DNA of 42,398 nt. Origin: JBFIHF01 sp964411125 (GTDB lineage Bacteria > Myxococcota_A > Bradymonadia > Bradymonadales > Bradymonadaceae). A program made the position numbers and the translations under genes. The DNA lies in NCBI GenBank assembly GCA_964411125.1, contig CAYPJU010000056.1:1-42398 (forward strand). The letters are read 5' to 3'. Below, piece after piece: positions 30,076 to 38,195 of this stretch. The notes beneath the pieces were generated by a model, which worked only from the letters and a program-made list of their open reading frames with translations, did not search any database and had not been told where the DNA came from. Every line of letters begins with the position of its first letter. The first letter of the stretch is position 1.

Positions 30076-31384
30076 CGGGCTGGCAGCGCACGGGTCGCAT
30101 GAAGGCTCGGGTTCCCGCGATCTGGTCTTCCGTGGAGATCCCCGCCCACCCCAGGTCGTCGTTGGGCGAGCACGAGTTCCAGAAACAGATGTCGGTACCG
30201 ATCCGGTCGAGCATCTCGCGGGCGAGCCGGCGGTTCTCGGTGAAGATGATCGAGGCCGAGAGCACGTCGCCGTCGCGCATCGCGAACACGGCTTCTTCGG
30301 GGCTGCCGACCCGCATCACGCCAACGATGGGGCCGGGGAGGGGGCGCTGCATCAGGCGCATGTGATGGTCGGCGTTCGCGACCACTGCTGGCTCGAAGAA
30401 ATACCCGCGCGTACCGCCCCGCTTGCCGCCCGTGTGAAGCTCGCCCCCGCGCTGCACCGCGTCGGCCACCGCGAGCTCGAGCGGGCCGAGCCGCCTCTTC
30501 TGAATCACCGGCCCGACGTCGGTGGTCTCTTCGGCAGGGTCGTCCACACGGAACGCTCGGACGCGGTCGCTCAGCGCACGAACGAACGCGTCGCAGACCT
30601 CGTCGTGGACGTAGATTCGATCGACCGCGGTCTCGCTCTGGCCGTTGTGCTCGAATGCAGCCCGCGCCAGTCGTTCGGCCGCGGCGTCGATGTCTGCGTC
30701 GTCGGAGACGTAGGCGGAGGTGAGCCCGTGCAGGTGGAAATGCGTCCGAGCCGTCTCCGACCAGACCGCCGCCGCCACCTCTCTCGCGCGGTCCGGGGTG
30801 CCGAAGAAGACGATCGAGTCGAGCTCACGGGCGACCATCCCCTCGGTCGCGGGCTCGGTACCGATCACCGTGTGCAGCACGTTCGGCGGGACGCCCGCTT
30901 CCCACATCAGGTCGGAGATCGCGAGGCCGATCAGGCTCGCGAACGAATGCGGCTTGTAGAGAACGGCGTTGCCTGCGAGCAGCGCCGGGACCAGCGCACC
31001 CGCCGCCACCCTGTACGGGTTCGTCCAGGTACTTCCGATCGCGATCGTGCCGATCGGGCGCCATGAGATCTTACCGGCGCGCGGCGTCCGCCCCGAGTCC
31101 GACACGAGCGCGTCGATGTCGTCGGCGGCGTCCGAGATCTCCGCCGCCGACTGAGCGATCGGTTTCCCCGTCTCCGCGGTCAGGGCCGACGCCAGGTCAC
31201 CGCGCTGCTGACGAAGGATCGATGCGAAGCTCTCGATCGCGTCGAGCCGGTCCTGGAGCTTCGTCGATTCCCATTCGGGCTGGGACTCGCGCCCGGCGTC
31301 GAGCTTGGCAGCGATCGACTCCACAGTGTCGGATTCGAGGCGATCGATCGTTTCGTCGGTCGCAGGGTTGGTGATCTCGATCAT
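30068..31384 (-). CDS. Aldehyde dehydrogenase homologue lacking catalytic residues
   Basis: The protein is 438 aa, somewhat shorter than the usual 480-500. The ALDH fold is recognisable: NPATDETIDRL at the start, LVPALLAGNAVLYKPH (cofactor Lys144 kept), GVPPNVLHTVIG, SAYVSDDADIDAAAERL, FEHNGQS-ETAVDRIYV and TDVGPVI. The active site is not intact. The nucleophile Cys of the G-Q-x-C motif is Glu251, the general-base Glu of ELGG is His217 (HLHG), and the NAD-ribose Glu of EEIFGP is Pro348 (RPLPGP). The N-terminal PWN motif is also altered (STWTNPY). It is probably a pseudoenzyme or one with a new activity. It starts 9 bases after the glutamine-amidotransferase-like gene and overlaps the HAD gene. 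Confidence 0.85.
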   Translation of the reverse strand: MIEITNPATDETIDRLESDTVESIAAKLDAGRESQPEWESTKLQDRLDAIESFASILRQQRGDLASALTAETGKPIAQSAAEISDAADDIDALVSDSGRTPRAGKISWRPIGTIAIGSTWTNPYRVAAGALVPALLAGNAVLYKPHSFASLIGLAISDLMWEAGVPPNVLHTVIGTEPATEGMVARELDSIVFFGTPDRAREVAAAVWSETARTHFHLHGLTSAYVSDDADIDAAAERLARAAFEHNGQSETAVDRIYVHDEVCDAFVRALSDRVRAFRVDDPAEETTDVGPVIQKRRLGPLELAVADAVQRGGELHTGGKRGGTRGYFFEPAVVANADHHMRLMQRPLPGPIVGVMRVGSPEEAVFAMRDGDVLSASIIFTENRRLAREMLDRIGTDICFWNSCSPNDDLGWAGISTEDQIAGTRAFMRPVRCQPDG

Positions 31385-31393
31385 CGATTTGTC

Positions 31394-32179
31394 TCAGCGT
31401 TGGTCTCGGCGCCTTTGCGCCGCGGATAGAAATGCCTGCAGCACGGGGGCCGCGGGGAGCAACTCTTCTTCGTCGGACTGGAATTCCGGGTGCCACTGGA
31501 TCCCGACGACCCACGGCTCCGCGTCGCTCTCCCAGGGCCGCGCGATCGCTTCGATCACGTCGTCTTCGCTCGAGCGCGCCCACACCTCGAAGCCCTCCGC
31601 GACGTCGCGGACCGCCTGGTGATGAACGCTGTTGATCATGCCGCGGGTCACGCCGAACCACCGGGCCAACGGCGACGCTGGCGCAAAATCTACCGTGTGG
31701 TGATTTCGCTCATACAGGTCGGCATTGCGGTGAGCAACGGCGCCGGCGACCTCGGTCGGTATGTCCTGGTGAAGGGTGCCGCCGAACGCCACGTTGAGCA
31801 GTTGGCAGCCACGGCAGACCCCCAGCACGGGACGGTTCGAATCGATCGCCGCGGTGATCAGGTCGAGCTCGTACCGATCGCGGATCCGGTCGCCCGACCA
31901 CTCGGGCCGCCGCGCCGTCTCACCGTACGACGATGGCGAGACGTCGACGCCGCCCTGCAGCACCAACCCGTCCAGCTCTCCCATCACCTCTTCGGAAGTG
32001 ATCCGATCGGTCCCCTCCGCGAGGCGAGGTGGAATCAGGAATGGAATCGCACCGTTTCGACTCACCCAGTCGCACAGCGACTGCTCTGCGTAAGAGAGCA
32101 TTCGACCGTTGTAGACCGACCGCTGCGGGTCGGGGTGCATGAGGCTCATACTCACGCCAATTCTAAGCGGTTTGCCCAT
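31394..32179 (-). CDS. Gamma-glutamyl-GABA hydrolase-like (PuuD/peptidase C26)
   Basis: The protein is 261 aa from the ATG at 32179 (MGKPLRIGVSMSL), preferred because the alternative 14 residues upstream lacks family similarity. The class I glutamine-amidotransferase triad is visible: Cys122 in LGVCRGCQLLN, and His230/Glu232 in IQWHPEF. GLVLQGGVDVSPSSYG and NSVHHQAV are typical of the gamma-glutamyl-gamma-aminobutyrate hydrolase group. In Escherichia coli the related PuuD hydrolyses gamma-Glu-GABA in putrescine breakdown, with aldehyde dehydrogenase PuuC acting one step before. Here the neighbouring dehydrogenase is degenerate, so the pathway may differ. It is the first gene of a three-gene operon. 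Confidence 0.9.
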   Translation of the reverse strand: MGKPLRIGVSMSLMHPDPQRSVYNGRMLSYAEQSLCDWVSRNGAIPFLIPPRLAEGTDRITSEEVMGELDGLVLQGGVDVSPSSYGETARRPEWSGDRIRDRYELDLITAAIDSNRPVLGVCRGCQLLNVAFGGTLHQDIPTEVAGAVAHRNADLYERNHHTVDFAPASPLARWFGVTRGMINSVHHQAVRDVAEGFEVWARSSEDDVIEAIARPWESDAEPWVVGIQWHPEFQSDEEELLPAAPVLQAFLSAAQRRRDQR

Positions 32180-32308
32180 CTCTCGACCGTGTGAGGGATC
32201 GCAGCTCGAAGTGTGTGGCAATTCCTACCGTCGCCGACCGTCCACACGCAACACCCGCAAACGACGAATTCCCAGAAGTCCGCAACCTGTCGCGGGATGC
32301 CCGCATCG

Positions 32309-32338
32309 TTGGAAGGTGGTGCTCAAATGTGGTACAAG
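32309..32338 (+). promoter_or_regulatory. Possible promoter of the secreted protease gene
   Basis: TTGGAA (32309-32314) and TACAAG (32333-32338) are separated by 18 bases, each matching the sigma-70 consensus at four of six positions. They lie 38 bases before the protease start in the 196-base divergent spacer. Confidence 0.3.
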
Positions 32339-32363
32339 CTCGCACCAGCGGAAATTGAGGTAG

Positions 32364-32370
32364 AAGGAGG
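32364..32370 (+). promoter_or_regulatory. Strong ribosome-binding site deciding a GTG start
   Basis: AAGGAGG at 32364-32370 lies 5 bases before GTG (32376-32378). It supports this GTG as the true start of the protease gene, which then begins with a lipoprotein-like signal. Confidence 0.8.
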
Positions 32371-32375
32371 TCTTC

Positions 32376-33731
32376 GTGGTACATCGTCCGGTAGTTGGAG
32401 TTCTCGCCCTGGCACTCGGTTCGACGCTTTGGGGATGCGCACCAGATAGTGACGATGTAGTCGAAACTTCCTTCCATCAGACCTCCCAGGCCATCCAGGG
32501 CGGCGAGATCGACCGGGCGAACCCTTCGGTCGTCGGCATCGTGATGGCGAGTGGACGTAGCTACGGAACGTGCTCCGGAACGCTCATCGCCCCGAACCTC
32601 GTCCTCACCGCGCAGCACTGTGTCGCCGGTACCAGCACCGAGTACATCCTCTGCGGTCAGACCTACTTCGGCGACACTCGGCCCGCGCGCGGAGTCTTCG
32701 TCACCACGGAAACCTACCTCACCGACGACGCGAGCAATTACCACGCGGTCAGTGAGATCGTGACCGCGGACAAGGACGACGTCTGCGACAACGACATTGC
32801 ACTCCTGATCCTCCAGGACAACGTCCCCGAGTCCGAGGCGCCGCCGCTCGTCCCGCGCATCGACAGTGCGGTCCAGCGCGGGGAGACTTACACGGCGATC
32901 GGCTACGGCCACACCGGCTCCGGCTACGGAAGTGGAGTACGACGAATCCTCGAAGACCGTTTCGTGACGTGCGAGGGCACCCAGTGCCCTCGTTACTATC
33001 AGGTACTCGGCAAAGAGTTCCTCGGTTCCTCCGGGACCTGTCAGGGTGACTCCGGTGGTCCGGCCATCGACGACAAGGGGCGTGTCCTCGGCGCCCTGTC
33101 GCGAGGAGCCGGTCAGTGCGAATCCTCCACTTACAGCGCCGTCTACGGCTGGGGCGAGTGGATTCGGGAGACCGCGGTCGACGCGGCCGAGAAGGGCGGC
33201 TACGAAGCCCCATTCTGGGCCGTACACGGCGTGAGCGAGATCCCCGAGGACGACCTGGACCTCGACGGCGCTCCCCTCGACGTCGACAACTGCCCCGAAG
33301 TGTTCAACGCCGACCAACTCGACATCGACGGCGATGGGATTGGCGACGAATGCGACGATCAGGATGACACGAACTCCGATGACGACCCGATCATCGACCT
33401 CCAAGACAATTGCCCGTTCGTCGTGAACCCCGATCAGCTCGACTTCGATGGCGATCTCATCGGAGACGCTTGCGACGACGACGACGACGACGACGGAATT
33501 CTGGACACCGCGGACTTCTGCCCGCTGGACGCCAACCACAATGCGTACGGCGCCCCGTGCGGAGCCGACCCCGACGACGTGGTCGTCATCGTGAAGGACC
33601 AGCCTGACATTCAGTTCCACGACGACAAGCGCGGCTGCCAGAGTTCGACGGCCTCGGGGTCACCGACCTTCCTGGGGGCCCTCTTCGTCGGCTTCGGCAT
33701 GGTGGTGCGCCGCCGTCGCCGTCGGCACTGA
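32376..33731 (+). CDS. Trypsin-like serine protease with TSP3 repeats and MYXO-CTERM tail
   Basis: The protein is 451 aa with a GTG start. The signal segment ends LWGC (Cys21), so it may be lipidated. The S1 protease domain starts about AIQGGEIDRANPSVVG (39-54) and has the full triad: His81 in LTAQHC, Asp140 in DNDIALL, Ser226 in GDSGGP. An acidic calcium-binding region of thrombospondin type-3 repeats follows (about 285-385: DVDNCPEVFNADQLDIDGDG, DLQDNCPFVVNPDQLDFDGD). The end (GCQSSTASGSPTFLGALF to the poly-Arg terminus) has the Cys, transmembrane helix and Arg cluster of a MYXO-CTERM sorting tail. It is probably exported and anchored at, or released from, the cell surface. Confidence 0.95.
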   Translation: MVHRPVVGVLALALGSTLWGCAPDSDDVVETSFHQTSQAIQGGEIDRANPSVVGIVMASGRSYGTCSGTLIAPNLVLTAQHCVAGTSTEYILCGQTYFGDTRPARGVFVTTETYLTDDASNYHAVSEIVTADKDDVCDNDIALLILQDNVPESEAPPLVPRIDSAVQRGETYTAIGYGHTGSGYGSGVRRILEDRFVTCEGTQCPRYYQVLGKEFLGSSGTCQGDSGGPAIDDKGRVLGALSRGAGQCESSTYSAVYGWGEWIRETAVDAAEKGGYEAPFWAVHGVSEIPEDDLDLDGAPLDVDNCPEVFNADQLDIDGDGIGDECDDQDDTNSDDDPIIDLQDNCPFVVNPDQLDFDGDLIGDACDDDDDDDGILDTADFCPLDANHNAYGAPCGADPDDVVVIVKDQPDIQFHDDKRGCQSSTASGSPTFLGALFVGFGMVVRRRRRRH

Positions 33732-33758
33732 TCCCCACCCGCTCGCGACGCACGCTCG

Positions 33759-34487
33759 ATGCTAGACCGCAGGTTCTTGCTGACGTGCTGCGTCGTCGGC
33801 GCCCTGTTCATCCTCGGATGGGGCGTCGCGCGAACTCTCCCCGACCCTGACGCCCGCGTCGCAGTCTACCTGTGTGCGGGCCTCTTCTCTCTGGCGATCG
33901 TTCGCTCCGTCCTCTGGAGGCCGATCGCTGTCCTTCGGCGATGGTCCGCTTTCGCCGACCACCACGGGTACGAGGCGAAGGCGGGGTTGCAGAACGAGCC
34001 GAGGTTGCTCGGCGAACGTCACGGCGTTCGGTTCCTCATGGCTCAGTCCACGCAACTGCTGGGGGGATCTGGCGGCTACTACGCCCGGACGGCGATCACG
34101 GCCGCGATCGAAGAAGGAGTGCCCGACGGGCTCCGCCTCTATCGACGGGACTCCCTGGAATGGATGCACCAGCTGAGCGGACTTCGCTCGGTCTGGCTCG
34201 ACGACTTCGAGCTCGACGACGCGTTCATGATCGAGGGGAGCGACGAACAGGTGACCGCCGACTGGGTTCGGCGACACCGCACGGCCCTCCTCGAGCTCGC
34301 CCACAAGTTTCCGGGGTTCATCCTCTACGGGTCGGAGATCGACGGGCTCCCGGTCGCCGCGGGCGGAGCGAGCGGAGCGTTGACCGTCGTCGTCGTCGGC
34401 CGAAAGTCGAAGCACGACGAGCTCGAAAACCTCGTCGAAGGGGTGACGTCTCACGCGGCGGCTCTCTCCGCTCAGCCCGCAGGATGA
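33759..34487 (+). CDS. Membrane-anchored hypothetical protein
   Basis: The protein is 242 aa with two N-terminal membrane helices (about 6-26 and 35-52). A cytosolic or periplasmic alpha/beta domain follows (about 60-242). Strand-rich parts include YEAKAGLQNEPRLLGERHGVRF and ALTVVVVGRKSKHDELENLV. I do not recognise a family. No ribosome site is clear. It lies between the protease and the DUF4139 pair on the same strand, with 27- and 56-base gaps. Confidence 0.7.
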   Translation: MLDRRFLLTCCVVGALFILGWGVARTLPDPDARVAVYLCAGLFSLAIVRSVLWRPIAVLRRWSAFADHHGYEAKAGLQNEPRLLGERHGVRFLMAQSTQLLGGSGGYYARTAITAAIEEGVPDGLRLYRRDSLEWMHQLSGLRSVWLDDFELDDAFMIEGSDEQVTADWVRRHRTALLELAHKFPGFILYGSEIDGLPVAAGGASGALTVVVVGRKSKHDELENLVEGVTSHAAALSAQPAG

Positions 34488-34543
34488 GAGTGCAAGTCAG
34501 GAGGGCCTTCGTGTAGCCTGCTGAAAACACTGCAGGAGTTACG

Positions 34544-36667
34544 ATGGCGGAGATCGCAACATCGACCGACGCGACTCGCATCGCGTGCACGAGCCGAATC
34601 GTCGGGGTCGTCGTCCACGGCCGAGGTGCCGTCGTCACCCGCGAGGTGGCCGTCCCGGTGGTCGAATCCGACGGACCGCTGCGGCTCGAGGTCGGGCGCA
34701 TTCCGATGTTGGCCGATCCGGGTAGCGTTCGCGTCAAGCTGCCCGATACAGCGCGACCGGTCGTTGCGGTGGAGTCCCGCGTCGACCTCCCCGACTCCGC
34801 GGAGCCTTCCGAAACCGACGGCGGTGAAATTCGAGAGATGGAGCACCGACTGCGGGCCCTGCAGGTTCGGGCGGGAGCGTTGGAGGCGCGCGCCGAGCGA
34901 CTGCGCGCGTTCGAAGTCGACTCGATCACGCCGGAGCGGCTGGAAGACACGAGCCCGGTCGAGCATCTCGAGCAGGCCGACATGGTCTCCGAAGTAGTCT
35001 CCGAAGCGCTGGCTGCCATCGATTCCGAACAGGTCGAGCTCGCCGTCCAGATCGAAGAGGCAGCCGAAGAACTCGAGCGAATGAAGACGAACTCGATCCT
35101 GTCACGCGGCGGACAGGCCGACCATCGCCAGAGCTGGCGAGCGCAAGAGATTCTGCTCGGGCCGCAGGGTGAACTGCCGACCAAGTTCGAGATTTCGTAC
35201 GTCGTTCCGTACGCGGCGAAGTGGTGGCCGCTCTACTCGTTGAGGCTGATGGATGGCGGGACGCGGGCGCGGCTCACGATGGAAGCGGTCGTCGCGCAGC
35301 GCACCGGCGAGGAGTGGGACGGGGTGAAGATCGGCTTGTCGACCGCCGAGATCGTCTACGATGCCACCCTGCCGCGGTTGCCGTCGCTGCGGTTGGGCAA
35401 GCGAGTTCGGGACCGACGTGACGGGTTCCGAGGACCCCCGGAAGGCACCGAGAAGTTGTTCCAGGCTTACGACGCGTTCTTCGGAAAGCTCGAACCATTG
35501 CCCCCCGGGGAGTCGACGCGGGAAATGGCGGTGAGCCGGAAGGCCTCCCTGCCGAGCGCTCGCAACGCGCCCCCCGCTCCACCAGGGCTGGCGCCGCCGG
35601 CACCACAGTCGGCGTCGTTCGGGTCGGCCCAGTACTCGGCAGCCGCAGAAGTCGACGACCACCCCTCGTGGGACGACATCGCGGCGATGTCGCTCGAGGA
35701 AGACCACGTGCGCGAGCGCGAGGTGACCTACGAGAGGATCGCGGCCGCCCCCTCGATGAGGCAACGATCATCCGCAGCGTGGGGGGCGGGAGGTGCTCCG
35801 GCCCAGCCACCTGCACCGCCCCCTCCGCCGGAGCCGAGTTTCGAGCCTGGTGACGAGTGGTTGGCCTTTGATCAGCTCGTCATGTCGGGCCCGAGCGAGC
35901 CGCGTCGTGGAAAGCTGCGGCGGGACGACTCGGCCCCCGCGGCCGGATCCGAAATGGTCGACGCAAGGGAGTCGGCGAGGCGGATGGAGCTCGTCGACCC
36001 GAGCGTCTCGCGCGGGCTCTTCGATTACCGCTACGACGCGGACGGACTCGCCGCAGTGCCGGCCGATGGGCGCCTGCATCGTTTCGAATTGAAGACGTCC
36101 GACGCCGAGTCGAAGTTGCGCTGGCGGACCGTGCCGCTCGCGGACCCGCAGGTGTACAGAGAAGCCGTCTTGCATAATCCCTTCCCTTCACCCCTGTTGG
36201 CGGGACCGATCGACGTCTACGTCGAAGGACAGCTCGTCACCACCAGCCAGGTCTCGCGAGTCGATTCCGACGGGAAGATGAGGGTCGGGCTCGGCGTCGA
36301 CGACCGAATCAAAGTCGCGCGAAACGTTCGGGTCGACGAGGAGTCCGCCGGGCTCCTCGGCGGCAAACGCGAGCTCGATCACTCCGTCGAGATCGAACTG
36401 CGCTCGGCACTCGGTTTTCGGGCCGCGGTTCAAGTCATCGACCGGATCCCCGTCGTGGACGACGCCGAGGACGATGTCGTCGTCAAGCTCCTCGAGGCCA
36501 CCGCGCCGATGAGCGAGTATGACCAGAGAGAATTGGAGCGGCCGGTGGAGGGCGGGAGGCTCTGGACCGTCGAACTGGAACCGGGCGGCCGGGAGGTCGT
36601 GAGACTGCGATACCGCATCACGCTGCGCTCCAAAGACGAGCTGGTGGGAGGAGGACGACGTGGTTGA
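34544..36667 (+). CDS. DUF4139 family protein (mucoidy-inhibitor-like), first copy
   Basis: The protein is 707 aa with no signal peptide. A CAGGAG ribosome site precedes the ATG. An N-terminal beta domain (about 15-90, GRGAVVTREVAVPVV) is followed by a coiled-coil arm (about 95-190). The DUF4139 beta-rich domain has the hallmark ISYVVPYAAKWWPLYSLRL and GEEWDGVKIGLSTAE. It is interrupted by a Pro/Ala-rich, low-complexity insert (about 330-450, including APPAPPGLAPPAPQ and QPPAPPPPPEP) and closes with IEIELRSALGFRAAVQVIDRIPV- and LEPGGREVVRLRYRITL-type segments. The related eukaryotic/bacterial family has no known reaction. The gene overlaps the second DUF4139 gene by 8 bases. Confidence 0.88.
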   Translation: MAEIATSTDATRIACTSRIVGVVVHGRGAVVTREVAVPVVESDGPLRLEVGRIPMLADPGSVRVKLPDTARPVVAVESRVDLPDSAEPSETDGGEIREMEHRLRALQVRAGALEARAERLRAFEVDSITPERLEDTSPVEHLEQADMVSEVVSEALAAIDSEQVELAVQIEEAAEELERMKTNSILSRGGQADHRQSWRAQEILLGPQGELPTKFEISYVVPYAAKWWPLYSLRLMDGGTRARLTMEAVVAQRTGEEWDGVKIGLSTAEIVYDATLPRLPSLRLGKRVRDRRDGFRGPPEGTEKLFQAYDAFFGKLEPLPPGESTREMAVSRKASLPSARNAPPAPPGLAPPAPQSASFGSAQYSAAAEVDDHPSWDDIAAMSLEEDHVREREVTYERIAAAPSMRQRSSAAWGAGGAPAQPPAPPPPPEPSFEPGDEWLAFDQLVMSGPSEPRRGKLRRDDSAPAAGSEMVDARESARRMELVDPSVSRGLFDYRYDADGLAAVPADGRLHRFELKTSDAESKLRWRTVPLADPQVYREAVLHNPFPSPLLAGPIDVYVEGQLVTTSQVSRVDSDGKMRVGLGVDDRIKVARNVRVDEESAGLLGGKRELDHSVEIELRSALGFRAAVQVIDRIPVVDDAEDDVVVKLLEATAPMSEYDQRELERPVEGGRLWTVELEPGGREVVRLRYRITLRSKDELVGGGRRG

Positions 36668-38192
36668 GGTGGAAGGACGTGCGATTGAAGTCGTCTTCTT
36701 CGAGGACCGGGCCCAGGTGACCCGACGGGCCGAGGTCGACCTGAACGAAGGAATCACCGAAGTCTCCATAGGGGGCCTCTCGCTCCTCACCGACGACTCT
36801 ACGGTCGTGGCGCGAGTGATCGACGGTGGCGAGGTCAAGACGCTCACCTCGCGCGTTCGACGCGTGCGAGAAAATGTACGCGAGATGTCCGAAGAGGAGA
36901 TCGGCCACCTCACCCGCGAGGTTCGGACCTCCTGGGTGGCGCGCGAAGAGTTGCGACGCCAGCTCACCCGGTTCGAGCGGGAGCTTCACCGGACACGCCG
37001 GTTGGAAGGGCAGTTCCTCGACGCCATGGGCGACGTCCCCGGCACGGCCGACGCCGAACAATGGCGAGATGGACTCGGCCGGCTCGGGCAGCGGCAGATG
37101 GAGCTGGTCGGTGCCATCCACGATGCGAGGGGCCGGGCCGATCGGCTCGAGGAGGCCCTCGATCTGGCGCGAGAACGCCTCGCCAGGGCGCGCGTCTCCC
37201 ATCCACAGGTGAACGCCCGAGCTGAGATTCAATTCGAGTGTACCAGCGCTCGACGGGCCGAAGTCGAAGTCTCGTACTACGTCCCGTGCGCCCTCTGGCG
37301 ACCGTCGCACCTCGCCCGCCTGTCGGCCGACCGCGCGACTTTGCGATTCACCATGTCCGGCACCGTCTGGCACGCGACGGGAGAACGCTGGGAGAACGTC
37401 CGATGCGTCTTTTCGACCGCACGCCCGACACGCGCATCCGAAGCCCCCACGATCGATGACGATGTACTCCGAGCTCGCCCCAAGACCGAGTACGAGCGAC
37501 AGGTCGTCGAGGTGCAAGCCCGTGACGTCGACATCTCGTCCACCGGCAGCGAGCGAAGTGGAGCTGTCGAACAGATGCCAGGGGTCGACGATGGCGGCGA
37601 GCCGCTGCGTCTGACGTCGCTCGACACGGTGACGATCCCGGGAACCGGAGAGCCGTTTCGTGTCCCGTTCGCGAGCCATGAGGTGCCCTGCGAGGCAGGA
37701 CTGGTCGCCATTCCGGAGAAGAGTACCGTGCCCTTTCTCAGAGTTCGTGGAACCTGGGACGGGGACCAACCCCTCCTGGCGGGGCCCGTCACTGTCATGC
37801 GAGGCAACGAATACGCAGGGCGATCGCGCGTCGATTTCGTCGCCCCCGGCGCGAACTTCGAGGTCGGGCTCGGCTCGGACGGCGCCGTGTCGGTCCATCG
37901 CTCTGTCGACGACGAACACAAGACGACTCGCGTGACCGGAAAGAACATCCTGAATCGCGAGGTTCGCGTCGCGCTGAGCAACCTCTCCGGGCAGAAACAG
38001 CATCTGGCCGTGTTGGAACGAGTGCCGGTCAGCGAGCTCGAAGAGGTGGACGTTCGCGACCTCGTCACCGCGATGCCGCCCGACGAAGACGGGTTCGTCG
38101 AGTTCGGGGTCGAGCTGGCGCCCCACGAAGTGCGAACGCTGACCATTGGGTATCGCGTCGAGTATGGCAGTAGAGTACGTCTGAGCTGGTAG
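36660..38192 (+). CDS. DUF4139 family protein, second copy
   Basis: The protein is 510 aa with a GTG start preceded by GGGAGGAGG and overlapping the first copy by 8 bases. The layout is the same but without the Pro-rich insert. The N-terminal domain is IEVVFFEDRAQVTRRAEVDLNEGI, the coiled coil covers about 70-180 (ELRRQLTRFERELHRTRRLEG, DRLEEALDLARERLARA), and the DUF4139 domain has SYYVPCALWRPSHLARL and GERWENVRCVFSTA. C-terminal motifs are LAVLERVPVSE and ELAPHEVRTLTIGYRVEY. It probably forms a heteromer with the first copy through the coiled-coil arms. That is inference from overlap and shared architecture. Confidence 0.88.
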   Translation: MVEVEGRAIEVVFFEDRAQVTRRAEVDLNEGITEVSIGGLSLLTDDSTVVARVIDGGEVKTLTSRVRRVRENVREMSEEEIGHLTREVRTSWVAREELRRQLTRFERELHRTRRLEGQFLDAMGDVPGTADAEQWRDGLGRLGQRQMELVGAIHDARGRADRLEEALDLARERLARARVSHPQVNARAEIQFECTSARRAEVEVSYYVPCALWRPSHLARLSADRATLRFTMSGTVWHATGERWENVRCVFSTARPTRASEAPTIDDDVLRARPKTEYERQVVEVQARDVDISSTGSERSGAVEQMPGVDDGGEPLRLTSLDTVTIPGTGEPFRVPFASHEVPCEAGLVAIPEKSTVPFLRVRGTWDGDQPLLAGPVTVMRGNEYAGRSRVDFVAPGANFEVGLGSDGAVSVHRSVDDEHKTTRVTGKNILNREVRVALSNLSGQKQHLAVLERVPVSELEEVDVRDLVTAMPPDEDGFVEFGVELAPHEVRTLTIGYRVEYGSRVRLSW

Positions 38193-38195
38193 TCG

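Noticed and set aside
30068..31384. Reading the aldehyde dehydrogenase as an active PuuC-type or succinate-semialdehyde enzyme
   Set aside because: The nucleophile Cys, general-base Glu and NAD-ribose Glu are all replaced, which I confirmed in the nucleotide sequence around the G-Q-x-C motif (GGC CAG AGC GAG).
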